DNA of 64,000 nucleotides, from positions 62,001-126,000 of the forward strand of contig QZCP01000113.1 in NCBI GenBank assembly GCA_003956705.1. Reading direction: 5' to 3'. Below the pieces are notes generated by a model. The model ran no database searches and was not told the origin of the DNA. It was given only the letters and a program-made list of their open reading frames with translations. Position numbers and translations under genes: made by a program. Each line of letters begins with the position of its first letter. Positions within the stretch are counted from its first letter, which is position 1. The stretch comes from Brevipalpus yothersi. Taxonomy: Eukaryota; Arthropoda; Arachnida; Trombidiformes; Tenuipalpidae. Positions 27,325 through 41,600 of the stretch are shown here, piece after piece.

Positions 27325-28553
27325 TATTCACTGTAGGTCTAGAAACCTATCTGAAGAGTATCATTTCAATGTAATCAAAAGCAATTGGACTGATAATCTT
27401 GATCGTCTCTTGCTCAAGTGTTGAAAAATTCAATGCATTGCTCAAAGCAATCAGGAAATGATTCAGGCCAAATATAGAGCTTACTATTCACATCAAGAAC
27501 ATGCATTTGATTCAAGATTCTTCCAAGGTGCGTTATCTACTATTTTTCGATCTTTCCGTATTATTACGCAATATTAGGGTATAATATTTGTAGCCACTGA
27601 TTCAAACATGAATTGAGTTTATTCAAGAAATGAATTTTCTCAGAATTGGCTCAAATTATTGGCCAATTGGAATGCGGTAGCAAGCAACAAATATTGTATC
27701 GATTACCGGACGAAGCTATATCAATCATCAGAATATTCGGCGCGATTCCATAAGAAGAAGAAAAAGAAGATAAAGAAGAAGAAGAATGTGTAAAAGTAGA
27801 TACAACTGATGAGTCGTTTGGATTGTTGCCATCCAACCGAAACACAATCAAACTGCACCTTCAAGTTACCTTTGATGCATGTGAATAGTAGATGTTAACA
27901 CGACACCCTTGCGGATGGAGAGAAAGTGTTAACATATTATCGGCATGTGGCGGTAGATTGCATGATGGATGAAGTTACAGGATCTCAGGATTACAGGAGA
28001 TTTTGTGCCCTAATCTGGGGAGAAGAGGAAGAGCAATGAGGATTAATTTTCCTTAGAAGACCATCCAAAATCACATGAACGGCTGGCCAGCTAATCAGAT
28101 AGCCAGCCAAGCTAGTTCACCATACGAATGGAACATGATATTCCGTGCCACAAATCTAACCGAAATCAGCCCATCAAGTGATCAGATATGCGAGATAATC
28201 CACTGTTTGCCTTCTCACTGGTCATCATCCGGGCTAAACAAGTTAGCAAGCGAGCTGATTTGCCAAAATTTGATCGAGATGCCGCTCAAAAAACGATTAT
28301 CTTCCATCAAGAAAGTCTATACTTAGCTTCGCTGGAGAGAGCTCATATCGGACCGTGTGAACGTCAGCCGGAAGAAAAGCGGATTTGTGGTGCAATCAGG
28401 CATCATAATAAACCCTATTGTTTTGGGACGAATGATGACTCCAGTCCACTACAGTCCACCAGTATACAGTGTGTAAACCCTTGATTCACTTATTTTTTGC
28501 TTCTTGTCTAGCGGAAGTATGCAAATCAGTATCCTCTCATTGACCTCTCTCTT

Positions 28554-28584
<31 letters not shown>

Positions 28585-31500
28585 TTCATCATTTCTTCAC
28601 TTTCGCAATAAGAATGCAGTGTAAATACTGGAGTAAATATACATTTCTCCTACTTTTGTGGAATTATTTTGATTTTTGTTTCATCATTTGTTCTTCCTTC
28701 ATGTTGGAAAAAGAAAACTTTTATTCATAACTTGTTGCATGTATACTGGATTTGCCATCTCTTTTTCAGAGAATCACTCAGGAAGATGAGAAAACTGATG
28801 AGCCGTGCTGCAGTCACGCTTTTAGAATTTTCGCGGTACTCGAACTTTACCATTTGCCAACAAATTTGATTGAAAGCAACCTGACATGCTTCTGGACATG
28901 ATAATTCCACAAAATCAAGCTCACCGATAGAGTTGATCAAAAATGTCTATATACATTCAAAAATGCTCTCTGGCCTTCGGCTTATGACCTTCCATAATGG
29001 ATGTTGTTTCATTCCTCCATCAAAAGAAAGAGCATCTAAAGTTTCTCATACATACATGAATCACGCCAACCAAAAGCTGTCACCAAGCTCTTCATATTAT
29101 CATTTGAACGTTTCCCTCGTGAAGTCAACTCATTTAAGAGTTGTACATTTTTATATCAACTATTTTTGCAAATCAGATGTATTCACGTTTCAATTTGCCG
29201 AAAGGTAGCAATACTTTTTCTTCTCTTTTCTTATGTGATTACTTGTTTGTCTCCAAAATAGTCTACTAAAGTATGGAAAAAGATGTCGCAATTTTTTTTA
29301 ATACTACTCCTACTACTACTACTACTGACTGAACATTATTAGTGTCGAAGCCTCAACATGATCTTTCGAAAGTCAAGTGTTGGCTGATTGAATCATATGG
29401 CTTCCCATTCAATCACTCTCTTTTTCTATTTTTCTTTATTTCTCTCAGCTTCATCCAATTGCTCTTGATTTGACAACATTTCATTTTAAGTGTTCAACAA
29501 GAAAAAATTTTACCCAAGCGAAAAGAAGTTACTCGAAAAGAAACCTTGTAAAACTATTCTCAATCCATCTCTTCTTGTGAAGCTTTTCACTTTTACTTTA
29601 AAATTGATATCGACGTGATGAGAGAAAGAGAGAGAGAGAGAGAGAAAGCCATTCTGGAAGGAAGAAATTTTCACTATTCAAGATATGGAATTCATCGATG
29701 ACAAGAAACACTTCCTTCCGATGTAAATGTGTGTTTGGATGATCAATAAAAATGATGGGAATCTTTCTCGGAAACACTTTTCTCGCGGGACTTCTTCTGC
29801 GATTATCCGACCAGAAAAGAAGAAGGAAAGTGTATCGAAATATTTATTATTTTATTTCGAATGTATTTTTTTTTTGTAAGAGAAAATTTTTCTCAGTAAT
29901 CATTGTTTAAAAGGAAATCTTTTTCACTCTTCTTCCCTGAGACTGACTCGAAAGATGTAGTGAGGAAGAGAAAAAATTCAAAAAATTCAAATAATATTGA
30001 AATGATTTACCGAAACTGGTTGAGTAAGATTTCGGCTTCTTAATATCAAATTTTCGATCACCTTAAGGCTTTGTAGATGTTCTTGTATCTTAATCAGATG
30101 GAATTGTTGAATAGCATTTTGTTTTGATTCCACTTTTCTCTCTCTTTCTCTTTTTTTGATCACTAAAATATTCCATGATCAATTTGAAATGCTAACATGT
30201 TCACATCAAGAGTTGGATTATTATTTTTTCTTCTTCCTCACTCATTTCCTAAAAAGTTGACACTTTGAATAGCTATCTGATGTCAGAATTTCCACTTGCT
30301 TTCGTGTTCTATTCAATCTGTATTCCTTCGAATGGTTGTTCACATAGTCTGATAGCTATCGAGAGCCGGAAGGAGGATAAGTCAGAAGGAGGTCCTCATG
30401 ATCTAAATGCTCATCTTTCAACCAAAATACGGCAGATGGAATCGCATGTATGATGCTAATTCCATTCCTTAAAAGCTTCAGGTGATTATTTGATGAGTGA
30501 ATTGCTCAAAACCATTAATTCAAACATACACACACATGCACACACAAAAAAAATAAGAACCACTTTATGGGACAAATTTTCATTCACAAAATGGTCACTT
30601 TACACTTCACACGTTCATCTGTTGTAGATATGTATTCCAATTGTTCTTACTATTGTAAGTGTTGTATATTATTCAACCTTTTTATTCCAAATTTGTATCA
30701 TTTTCATGAGGTTGAAGAGAAAAAAGAAGCGTTTGATTTAACTTTTAGATTATATAATTTATATTCTAATGAAGTAAATAGAGAGAAAAATTTTTTGAAG
30801 AGAAGAATGTTTTTCTCACCAACTGAGATCTGTCTATCATAGGTGATGATTGAATTGCTAATGGTTTACAAAAATCACTTCCGTCAGAAGGGAGAGGGAA
30901 GCCTAAATATTTTCAATTGACGTTTACAACAGCTCATATTCCGATTATCTAACATTAAATGAGTGTAAGTTAGAGTGGATAATGATGTGTGCATCATGAT
31001 GTCCCTTTTCGAATCATTGAATCACAGATTCATCATCTAATGCACTGATATGGGATGCTTCGAAAATTTAACTCTTCTGATACCAGAGCAAAGAGATGTA
31101 CATTGTAAATTGCGGTTAGAATGAAGACCGGAAATGGGTTCGTATGCTATATCCGTAACTTATCAGCTGAAGAATGCACCCAAAATTGATTCTCTTCCGA
31201 TACGTTCAACTATGTGGTCTATGTAAATTGTATTATACTTTACTTGACCTCTAGAGACTTTTAATTGAATCTGTGAACAACTTTCTCGAAATGTTTTGCT
31301 CTTCGATAAAAAGTGTCACTCTAAATGTCTCTCTATTTATATGTGTATCTTTGGTCAGCATGTTTACATTATTGAGCAAAACTGGTGAGATATTGCTCAA
31401 TCATACTGTGAAGTGTTCCACAAAATTTGACCAGCTTCCTTAAAAGAAAGAGAGAGGAGCAAAAATTTCAACAATAACAAATTGCTTCTGGTTTAGCATC

Positions 31501-32835
31501 TATTTTGATTTCATTCCTGTGAGAAGAGAAAGTGTTGAGAAAAAAAAATGATCAGCAATTTCCTCCTATTGAGCGATATGATAAGCACGTATATCGCACA
31601 AAAAAAGTGTGAATGAGTTAATTGATTCAATTAATCGAAAATACGAGTGGGAAGTGTAGCCTCGGGGAGCCTTCATTTAGTAGGGTAGAATCTCTCCACT
31701 GATAATTTATTTATTGTGAAATTCATCGTTTTGTTCGATTTGTCAATGAAGATTATTTCATTTACCTACGATAGAGCTATAGCCTATCGCATATTGTTTC
31801 CGGATCTTTTGATAGGGATTTCATTGATAAATTTCCCTATTGAGTACATAAATCTCGTTGATTATCAAACAATTCGCACGATCATACAAGAGATACAAAG
31901 TATATAAATTTTTTCCCAAAATATTCACTAAAAGAGGACCAGCATACCTGAATGGCACCTTGAGGATGAGTTATGGTCAAGTTCTTGCGAAATTTTTGAA
32001 ATAAGCTATTTTTAAAGCGCTCAAATGCTTCCTATTCAAATACATACTTTTGAAGGAAACATTTATCCTAAAGCTTAGAACTATAATGAGCCCAAGAGGC
32101 GATATGATGTATTGATGGCCATCAATTAAAATTATAACACTCATGGCACGCGCTGATCAGATAATAATATTACTCTTGGACACTTGATACCTGAGTAAAT
32201 GTAAGTGTTTTTCTCATGAGCTTTACATCATCATTGTGGTCAGCTAGATTATCTTGACACGAGACATTATAGTGTATCAATTATTAGAAGACATAGTCTG
32301 GACATTCAAACTGATGCATTCGTGCATATTTGCTGTTGAGAGAAAGTGAGGATAGATCTTCGATAAAGTAATGAACGGTGAAAATACATCATCGTGATCA
32401 GTTGATCATCCATCAGTCTGGATTTTATGATGAGAAAATAAAGCAAAACTCTTAAAAGTATCCACTACACAGTGGTTGTGAAGTGAGATGAATTTTGGAG
32501 GATGGAGATGATGCGGTTTTCCTGATTCATTTTCGAAAAGATAGAGATGGTTGAGAGTAACGATTAGGAGAGAAAGAGAGAAAGAAAGAGAACCGTTGAT
32601 ATCATCTGAGCTATTAGGGCAGCAAACCTTTTCCATGATTAGGAAGAAAGATGGAAAAAGATGTTCTCGCATTGTCAACTGACTTTCCATTCATTTGGAC
32701 TCGTGATTAAAGTTTCAGATATTCATTACACGCTACTTCCATTACATAATTTGAGATGAAAAGTGAACAGAAAAGCAGATAAAGATGAGTGTATATCAGC
32801 ATATCGGCTCCTGAGAGTGCATCTTCTCTCTTCCT

Positions 32836-32836
<1 letters not shown>

Positions 32837-32892
<56 letters not shown>
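32837..32892. repeat. (CT)n microsatellite
   Basis: About 28 CT units. Confidence 0.97.
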
Positions 32893-32894
<2 letters not shown>

Positions 32895-33489
32895 AGGAAG
32901 TTCTAGAGCACAAACCTTACTGTTAACAACAACAACAGCATCAGCAGCAGAAGTAAGACTATCTGATTTGAGGCTCAGATATAATTTGGCAAAGAGCTTA
33001 ATCTTTCGTTTGCATCATAATCACATGCGACAGGAACCACAATAAATCAGTTTTCAGTGAGCCTTTTTGACTATTGGAATGATTGCTTTGGATGCTCGAC
33101 CGCAAGTACATCTTCATTTCCCAACTGAAACTTGCCCGCATCACTTCTTCCTTCTGCCTCCCACGCAGCCCTCTCCCTCCTCCTCCTCCTCCACCACCTC
33201 CTCCTCCCTGCATCCACTCTCCATTCACCAAAAGTCCTACACTCAGACACATACCCAGAGACAAGTTGTGTATTGCCCTTTACATCATTTCCCATGAATT
33301 TTTACATGGGTAAAGGCAATCAGGCAAATGAAATGAACACACATACAGATTGCACATCATGTATACTGACGTTAGTCTCGTTCCGATTCAGGTCGCTGTT
33401 CAAGTTCAAATGGCAAATGAGGATGAAATACGCTTGCGGTTGCAATATTCATGAATATTGCATGATTGTATGCGATCATCATTACACAA

Positions 33490-33490
<1 letters not shown>

Positions 33491-33543
<53 letters not shown>
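33491..33543. repeat. (CT)n microsatellite
   Basis: About 26 CT units. Confidence 0.97.
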
Positions 33544-33545
<2 letters not shown>

Positions 33546-34812
33546 GTCTTTAATGCTTCAAATGGCTTGGGAGATGCTCCAGTCTCGACTTGAGCTCAAT
33601 TTGAACACGCCGGGACACTCAGCATCCAGCAGGAATGTCTTTTTTGTTCTTCATAACAGTTTTCTTTTTAGGAAAAGAGAGAGAGAAAGAGAAAGAGAGA
33701 CTGAAGTCATGGAGAGGTGAAGCGCTTATTGTTCCGAATGAATCTGATGGATGCTCGATCTTTGTTCATCAAAAAGTGTTCATGAAGCGCTTCACCAGCA
33801 AGCGAATTACCTTCGGGATTAATCTATACTTCGTGGGTTCACTGAATGTATGTAAGCATGTCGATCATTTTATTCCAATATTTGGCGTAATTTGGGCAAA
33901 TGAGTGACCTAATGGCAATGACATTCCTATTAAAATAAATGATTCATTGAACTTAATGGGACTCATCAATCTCCATGCTATTGATGCATAGTTTCATTTG
34001 ATTTTCAATTTTGGACATTATAGTACACTTTGATCCTTCCAACTTGAAGTGGGCTCAAAAACGCATTCCAATCGTCAAAGTGAAATCAAATGTCATCGTT
34101 TCCATTGAGCAAATCATTCAATTTCTAATGGTGCTCATGTTGTGATAATTCAATTTTTACGTTCATTTTTCCAAAATGAGTCAAGAACCTCTTCTGGGAG
34201 GTATGTTCTCAGAGGCTGAATCCTGATGATTATGAATGACAATTTAGCATAATTCTTTTCAAAAGAACTTGGATCAAAAAAGACTAGACTTGATAAATTT
34301 AGCAACAGTGTTCACCAGAGCATCAGAAAATTGAGATGGAACTGTTGTTGAAGCTATTTTAGAGAATAAATGACTTTTTCTCATCTCTAATTTGGACAGT
34401 CTTACCATTGATACCAGTACTAATGGTCTAGGATGTAAATTCGCTTTCCATGTACCTTCTCCCACTTAAATTCATTGAAATTCCGTAAGATGAATAGAAT
34501 ATCATGGCATGCATCGACATTTGAATTTTATACTGAAAATATGCTAGTCGAATGTAGGGCATCTTTGTGATGATTCATCTATTTGATGAAACTACTGTAT
34601 GCTGATGGAAATGCAGATTATCGATGATGGGCGAAAATTCCTCAACCACTCGAACAATGTCCATCCGCATGGTAAGTGGGAGGAATAAAAGAGAAGAGTA
34701 TTTTGCCCGAGGCAAGCATCAAATTCCGAAAAAAAGGCTGTAAATATCTGACAGAATGGAGGAAGTCTTAAGTAGGTGAAATGGTTTTTGATAACATTTT
34801 CAGAAAGAGAGT

Positions 34813-34814
<2 letters not shown>

Positions 34815-34866
<52 letters not shown>
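34815..34866. repeat. (GA)n microsatellite
   Basis: About 26 GA units. Confidence 0.97.
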
Positions 34867-34868
<2 letters not shown>

Positions 34869-36853
34869 TTTCTTTTCGCTTTTCAAAGTTTCCGAAAGGA
34901 TGCTGCTTATGAAAGACGGTATTGCTGAGTGGAGAAGAATATATCACGTCAAGTTTTGCATCTTAAATTTTCAAGACTTTCACGAAGCGCTCATCGGTCA
35001 TCCGATGTAGGGAGAGAGAGAAGATCATATAGAAATAGTCTCTTTTGAGAAAAGGGAGAAAGAAAGAGTATGAATCTTTATTATTAATCAAATTAACCAA
35101 CTCGTTGCGCTGCGAGGATAAACTTTCACGCGACCCGGCTTTTGCAATTAGAATTTCTAAATCAATCACCATGAATGAGAGAGTCTGGCTCACGAATAAC
35201 GTGGAATATATGAGCCTCTTGCTCTCTACATCAAATACCTGCATGATACATTCCTCTTTTACATGTCCATTTCTCTCTCCTCAATTGAGTACCTGTTTCG
35301 GAGACATATCAAGTCACTTTTCTCTCTCCATGATCCTTACTCGGGACTCTTCATCTTGCAACTTGTTCCGTACGCAGGGAAGCTGTACTCAAGCTTGTCT
35401 CATCTTTCAACAAGAAAGAGATGACAAGAGAGAGAGAGAACGGATTTCGATCGACATTCAAATTTTTTGGACACTCTGGAACCACAAAAAATTGAATCTC
35501 AATGAGGATTGCTTGAGAAGAAGAGAGAATAAAAGTGACCTGCTCATCGAAAGTTCGTAAGTCAAAAGTGAAATGATGATGAAAATTTGCGTTACATTCG
35601 TTGAAATGATAAGAGTGGAAGAGTTGATGATGAGAAAAAAAATGATTTATTCTGGCTGATGATACAACTGAAGGCATGATCAAATGGACATGCAAATTTT
35701 CTTCTCCCACTGATGATGAAAAAGGTATAGAGGAAGGAGGTGAGGAGGAGGAGGAGGAGGAGGATGTGAGAAGCTGAGAACGCCGTTACGAAGGTTTGAA
35801 GGGAAAGTGAAAAGTGACAAACGAATGCAACAAGTGGATGATGATTTGAGACTTCTTCATTTTTCGTTGCGGGATGACAGGGAAGAAGAGAAAGATACCA
35901 ATTCGATAATGATGGAGATGATCACATATATGCCCACACCAAAGTTTAGGAAAAGGTGATGAAAGTGAGAGCACAAAAGGAAAAGAATAATAAGAAGAAC
36001 AAGAATCGAAAGAAGAGGAGAGAGTTACAATTTTATACACTCTTGATCGGGATGAACGAATCTGAATTCGTTGAATTCGTTCTGTGAGAGCAAGAGTAAA
36101 GCAAAGATCGAGCCCAACTGCGTTTTTCTATCCAAATTGAATGGATTAGTCGACATTTTTAGGCCACAATAACGGTCCAATGGCTGGATTGACAATCGGG
36201 AGAGAGAGAAAAATCCGTTTTCCATCAATTGAGTCATTCACTTGCGATTTCCATTCTTCTTTATACCATTTTACTCTTCTTCTTTTACGCTTTTCACCGC
36301 TTTTTTATCTCTTTCTCTCTTCTCTCTTTCTCACTCTTCTCCATCTCTCCATGGGGCATCCATCCTGGAATCCATAATATATGTGATCTTAAATTCGAGC
36401 GACACATACCGAATCATTTTTGACCATTATTATCCACTTTGCTCTCCATTATCGATCAATTTCTTACTCTCCTTCCAACTGGCAACAATGATTCACGTTT
36501 GTGCTCTACTTAGTTGCGAAAGGGACATCGTTCTCTCTCTCTCTTCATCTTATCACTTCTCGCAATTCACATCACCCATCATTTGACCATCGTTCACTTT
36601 TTCCACCTTCATCATCCATCGTGCTCACTGATTTCATGGTAGCACCAGAATGTCAGTTTCACAGAAAAGCTCAATTAATGGTTTGATCCCAATGAATTTG
36701 TACCGTTAAATGCCATCAATTTTTTTTATAGGAATGAAAAGAAAATGAAAATGAAAAAAGCAGTATCTTCTGTCTGACTGGCTACTTTCTTCTTCAAATA
36801 GAGATGGAAGAAGAGAGAGAAAGGTGATCATTCAGAATCAGATCCATGATTAA

Positions 36854-37936
36854 TTAATAAGAGGATTTTCGTTTAAATTCATCATCATCTTTGCACGGTC
36901 TCCGCTTGTGGGGTTTGTTTTTGGGCAAAAAGTTAAGTCTCACAACATTCGGTGGCAACGGAATTGCTATCATTCCATCTTCACCAACAATGCCTGACAT
37001 ATCCTGAAGATATGGCTTCGGACGTCGGCCACTGGACACTGGCTTGAAATTTTTCGACGGTGTAACTGTACCCGAATGTATCGGAGAATGTGTATGATGA
37101 TGGTGATGCTGATTGGCCCTCGATGGTCCAACTGGTCGATATTGAAGATCATTGATCGATGGTGTACCGCGTTGTTGATCAGATGAATATGATGAAGATG
37201 AGGATGGCTGACTTCGTCTCTTACCCTTTGCGATCACTGTTGATTGATCTTCTAGATGCTTGAGAACTTGTGATAATATATTTCGAATCATTTCCATATC
37301 AATTTCTCCTCCTCCTCCTCCTCCACCTCCTCCATGGCTAGTGGGAGGCTGAGAGTATTGAGAAGATGCACGACCTTTCATCTGAGGAACCACATTGGTG
37401 ATGATATGGACAAGATTGCCCGGTGAAGGTGGTATTGGTACACCATGATGATGATTCTTTTTGTTATTGTAATTATTTTTATGATTATTATTGTTATTAT
37501 TATTAATATAGCTGCTTGGCTTGGAAGGTGTATACTGTTTTGGCAGGACATATTCACTCATATCATCGAGAGCATTAATTGAATTGAACAGTCCGGATGA
37601 TGATAAAGTTGATGATGATGCTGTTTGTGATCGAACTCCTCGATGACCACTGTACAAATCTCGATGGAAATCATCTGAGTCCATGGATGCAATCAAAGCT
37701 GCATTGTCAAATATGTAGTCGGGCACCGAGCTGAGAGTATCCACATAATTGGAAACATTAACGGGATCTGTATGGGGCTCCAGTGTCAATCCACCGTAGC
37801 CACCCAGTAATGAGTCTAATTGGTTAGCTTGATTGAGACGCAATGCAACACAATTTGCTGGTGTCCATGTCAAGATATTCAAAGTAAGGCACATAAGTCC
37901 ACTGAGCAGCATTCTCACTGCTGACGCTGAACCCAT
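36854..37936 (-). CDS. Intronless secreted low-complexity protein, possible prohormone (360 aa)
   Basis: Not recognised. Uninterrupted frame from ATG 37936 to TAA 36854. The N terminus is a good signal peptide (hydrophobic about residues 8-28, likely cut after TPANC or nearby). The body has homopolymer runs: Asn 145-151, Gly 202-210, His 277-281 and Ser blocks, several encoded by trinucleotide repeats. Between them sit ordinary-looking segments: 30-100 (acidic, Leu/Asp rich, one NVS glycosylation site), 211-235 (EIDMEMIRNILSQVLKHLED, likely amphipathic helix) and 315-348. Basic sites KGKRR (237-241), KRR (344-346) and KRK (355-357) could be convertase sites, so a neuropeptide or growth-factor precursor is possible, but no amidation motif is seen. 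Only three Cys (16, 29, 348), so a disulfide-folded domain is unlikely. Length and signal peptide argue for a real gene; function unknown. Confidence 0.6.
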   Translation of the reverse strand: MGSASAVRMLLSGLMCLTLNILTWTPANCVALRLNQANQLDSLLGGYGGLTLEPHTDPVNVSNYVDTLSSVPDYIFDNAALIASMDSDDFHRDLYSGHRGVRSQTASSSTLSSSGLFNSINALDDMSEYVLPKQYTPSKPSSYINNNNNNNHKNNYNNKKNHHHGVPIPPSPGNLVHIITNVVPQMKGRASSQYSQPPTSHGGGGGGGGGEIDMEMIRNILSQVLKHLEDQSTVIAKGKRRSQPSSSSSYSSDQQRGTPSINDLQYRPVGPSRANQHHHHHTHSPIHSGTVTPSKNFKPVSSGRRPKPYLQDMSGIVGEDGMIAIPLPPNVVRLNFLPKNKPHKRRPCKDDDEFKRKSSY

Positions 37937-38180
37937 GGTGGTGGTATTCCCGAGTACGAGAGGAAAAAAAGCTCAATAAAACAAAACAAAACGAAAAAAA
38001 AGATCAACAAGCAATAATTAAGCAAGCTGAATTTAGTATGTTGTTATTATTGTGGGTGAAAAACTGTTTGTCAACCTTTATCTATCATCTCGCGAAAGAG
38101 TCCACATTCGTCTAACCCGAACTCAGTCTCAAGCAACCCTTAAGTAGGAAAACGAAGTTAAGTCGAAAAAGAGCCAAGAA

Positions 38181-38185
<5 letters not shown>

Positions 38186-38212
<27 letters not shown>
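38186..38212. repeat. (GA)n microsatellite
   Basis: About 13 GA units, 250 bp upstream of the 360-aa minus-strand gene; it would read CT in that gene's sense. Confidence 0.93.
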
Positions 38213-38216
<4 letters not shown>

Positions 38217-38497
38217 TGAGTGAGCGGGATGAAAAGTGGTCCCTCAAATTGGCGTCCAGACCTGAAATCTTTTTTGCACCATCAAAGTAAATAGTAGTAG
38301 TAATGGTGGTAGAAAGAAATGGTGATCATCTGTTTTAAGCACATTCACTGGATTGAGTTGTATTTTACTTCTTTTGGAATAAAATTTTGTTTGATTCATT
38401 TATGGGACATCCCATCTGTGGATTCATACAGGTATCAGATTCACCTGTCACCCCCGATAACTGATGCGGAGGTATCAGTGTTGAGTGTACAACTTCC

Positions 38498-38499
<2 letters not shown>

Positions 38500-38541
<42 letters not shown>
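38500..38541. repeat. (CT)n microsatellite
   Basis: About 20 CT units. Confidence 0.97.
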
Positions 38542-38542
<1 letters not shown>

Positions 38543-38645
38543 TCATTCAGCATCTTCGTGTGGCTCATCTATGTGCTCACTTCCGATTATGTTATCTCTT
38601 CTTACTGTTGAAACAATCTTGATTGAGCGAGACAAAAAATTAGTG

Positions 38646-38671
38646 TGTTTGTGTGTGTGTGTGTGTGTGTA
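38646..38671. repeat. (GT)n microsatellite
   Basis: GT-rich run of about 13 units with one TT interruption near the start, the only sizeable GT tract seen among many GA/CT tracts. Confidence 0.9.
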
Positions 38672-41600
38672 TGTGTATACTTGATTGTGATAGTAGATCA
38701 AAAACAATGGTGCTAAACGGTCAGCGTTTGTGAGTTGCAAAAGAAGAAGATGCACATTTGGCCTGAGGCGTAAATAGTAAAATGAGTAAGGAAGAGAGAG
38801 ATGAAGAGAGATGAAGATGGATGAAGAAAGAGAAAGATAGAATGAAAATGAAATGAAAATAAGAACTATTACCACTTTTCGTTTCATTAAGAGAAATAAA
38901 ATTCGTTTTATACTCGTGAAAAGGTAATTCATTAAGCGAACTATTGAATTTAGCTATGTTTTCTCTTACTAGTTGATTTTCGTCGTTCTTCTTATTTATG
39001 GTGGAACAAGATTGAGTAAAATCGTTGAATGAATTGCCATGATGATTGAAACATGCATCCATAAATGAGAAATACCGTTAGAGACGGACAGACAATATCC
39101 GTTACTTCAAACCAATTTACCACGAATTTTTCTCGTGCTTTTCTTGAACATGACTCTTAATTTGCTGCTTATCACTTGATCAAATATCTGATCACCTCAC
39201 TTAGAACAATAAAACATGACAAACGCTTTTTTGCCATCTTTTTCCATCAATTTTATCTGATCATGCATCGGGTCTTTAATTAACAATAAAGTACAACACA
39301 TTCTAGAACACATTTCCGGCTACAGCCGAATGATTAGTTTATAATAAGTTGATTGATTATCAATCATTTGAATAAATTTGTTACGATATTCATGGATACT
39401 CTGGATAGGAAGATTTATTATTAAATCAAAACTATACCATCGATCGGTTGCTAATTTCTGAAACTTTTCACTTGTTCAGTTCGACTGTGATCGAACTTCG
39501 AATCACTTTCTATTCCTATTCTAAAATTGAAAAATCCATTAATATCGAATTAGTGTCTCATTCTGTGTAAATGTTGTATTCTTGCCTTTTTCGAAAGATT
39601 TTCTCGATGAATGAATGAATTAATCATGTCATTGTTCTTACTTTTCACTCCTCATTGACACAAAGTTTTTCTATTCATTTCAATGCTAAAATCTGGTAGC
39701 ATCATTGCTACTAATGATCACGAAAATATGACGAACATGAGTGTCATAATGTAATATTTTTGGTTATTTCGGTGTTTTCACGATTTACCATTAACGGTAA
39801 ATGCATGTAGTTTGCTCGGGTATGAACAAAAAGAGACATTCACACATGCTGAATGTGCATGTTTCCAGGAAGTGAATCGATTTTTTGGTCGATTTTCTTT
39901 AAGATGACCAAAGCAAAATTGAACACATTGGTTAAGGTATCAGCAATGATGATCCCATTTGGTAAAGAATCAATGTTCATAACTTTTGGTCATCATCCAT
40001 GATTGAGTGGTTAAGAAAATTCTATAGATGTTTATTTAGGCTAAGGTAAGAGCTAAACTCATAAAGGAGTCAAGAGCTCATTGATGATATTCCAAGAACC
40101 CATATTGAATCGAATTGCATCTATCTTCGCCAATATTCTCCCAAAGAAACCCTTTTTTATATGCCAGTTACTGAAACAGCTAAATTGAGGATTTTACTCA
40201 CCATATTTACTCTTAACCCAAGAAACACAATCGAATAAATAGAATTTAGTTTGGATCTAGAAGAAATTAGCTTCAAAAAGTTCACAATGTTTCACAAACA
40301 TTCGAAAAACTGAGACTAGTAAGAAACTAATATAGAGAGAAGAAGATCATCAAATTTATCCTCGTGTCTAGCAAACTCATCATCTTGTTGACTATTTATT
40401 CGATTCGAACAGAGTTTCCTGGAATAGGGGACAGAATTGATCTGAGACCTTACTGTTTTTCTTCGATAACTGTTACAGAACAGTCGTAGAAACAGAAAAG
40501 ACTATGACTCTGAATGAAAATACGTTTTACTTCTCTTGCTTACTTTCATTCATGTAGGAGTGCCACTGGTACCTCAAATAGTACCTCAATCAATGGGATG
40601 AATTACACAACTCACAATTACTCTAATGTATATCAAATGAATGGGCTATTTTATAGAGTACATGTACATGCATGTGGCTCTGTTGGCTAGTCTGTAGGTC
40701 AATCGAATGGTACACAAAATATATACAAAATGTTGAGATCAAAGAAAACCTCAATTCCGATATTGATTGTATTGCCTCTGAGAGAGAGAAGCCTTGACCA
40801 ATTCCCTAGAATCACCAGTATGTAATAGTCTATCATTGTCTGGGATTCACCTGTCAGAAGATCTCGATTTTTCTTATTCAAGACCGATAAGTGATAGTTT
40901 TTTCACCTGCTAGCATCATCAAACATTCCATAACACCCATCAATGTATAAAAATCAAAAACGAGGCGATCCTTTTGTTTCACTTTCTCTAATGCATCTTT
41001 TCACTATTTATTCCCTATGAATCTAAAAAAAGCTTCCACCTATAAAAGAATCTTCCCACAGAAAGTGAGAATAGCATATGGAATTCTCACTGTGATCTAG
41101 AAGGAATCCTATGAGTTGGCTCTAAGGAATGAAAACACCGAAGATTCTAGATTTCTGTGAAAGGCTTCATAAAAATCGATACTTTATGCTTGATATTCAA
41201 TGAAATTGCGAAACAAATCGGTTTTCAAAGCCATAGACTCACAAAAATGAGCCCTTCAAATTTAAATTCATCACCAAGTTCTGAAAAAGACTAGCTTTTC
41301 GATCGAATTGGTTTTGCCTCTGAGTTGTTCTGAATAGTATAGATTCAAAAATTCTTCACAATGAATGAATGAGTAATTGAAATAACAGCCAGTCAGTTAA
41401 ATATCACGATGATTTATTGTACATTCAAGACCATTTCGATACAATTTCAGGAAAATGATCAAGATTCAACAAATAAGCATCAAAAAACGATGCCACCTTT
41501 TTATCATCTGTAAATCTTTTTCCCGAACCTCTTGATTTTTCTCTATCAATCTGATGAAGAATTTATGTTGAGAACAATTTTTATGAATTGATAGAACAAA

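Larger units (their letters stand above)
27325..36853. other. Long spacer after ABCC4 copy A
   Basis: No gene recognised. 28055-28490 looks less AT-rich than its flanks and carries overlapping open frames. 33060-33480 is also less AT-rich, with CTC/CCA trinucleotide repeats. Large CT/GA tracts lie at 32837, 33491 and 34815. A 171-codon open frame at 35045-35560 starts at TTG, not ATG, and has low-complexity content. No AATAAA was seen close after ABCC4 copy A. Confidence 0.5.

Noticed and set aside
33067..33593. Overlapping open frames with Pro/Ser/Leu or Gly/Arg runs on both strands
   Set aside because: They come from CTC/CCA trinucleotide repeats and a following CT tract; no domain, no plausible splice structure, and several frames open at once.
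35045..35560. 171-codon open frame on the plus strand
   Set aside because: Starts at TTG; the first ATG is about 125 nt in. Composition follows GA-rich low-complexity DNA, the opposite strand is also open, and no family is recognised.
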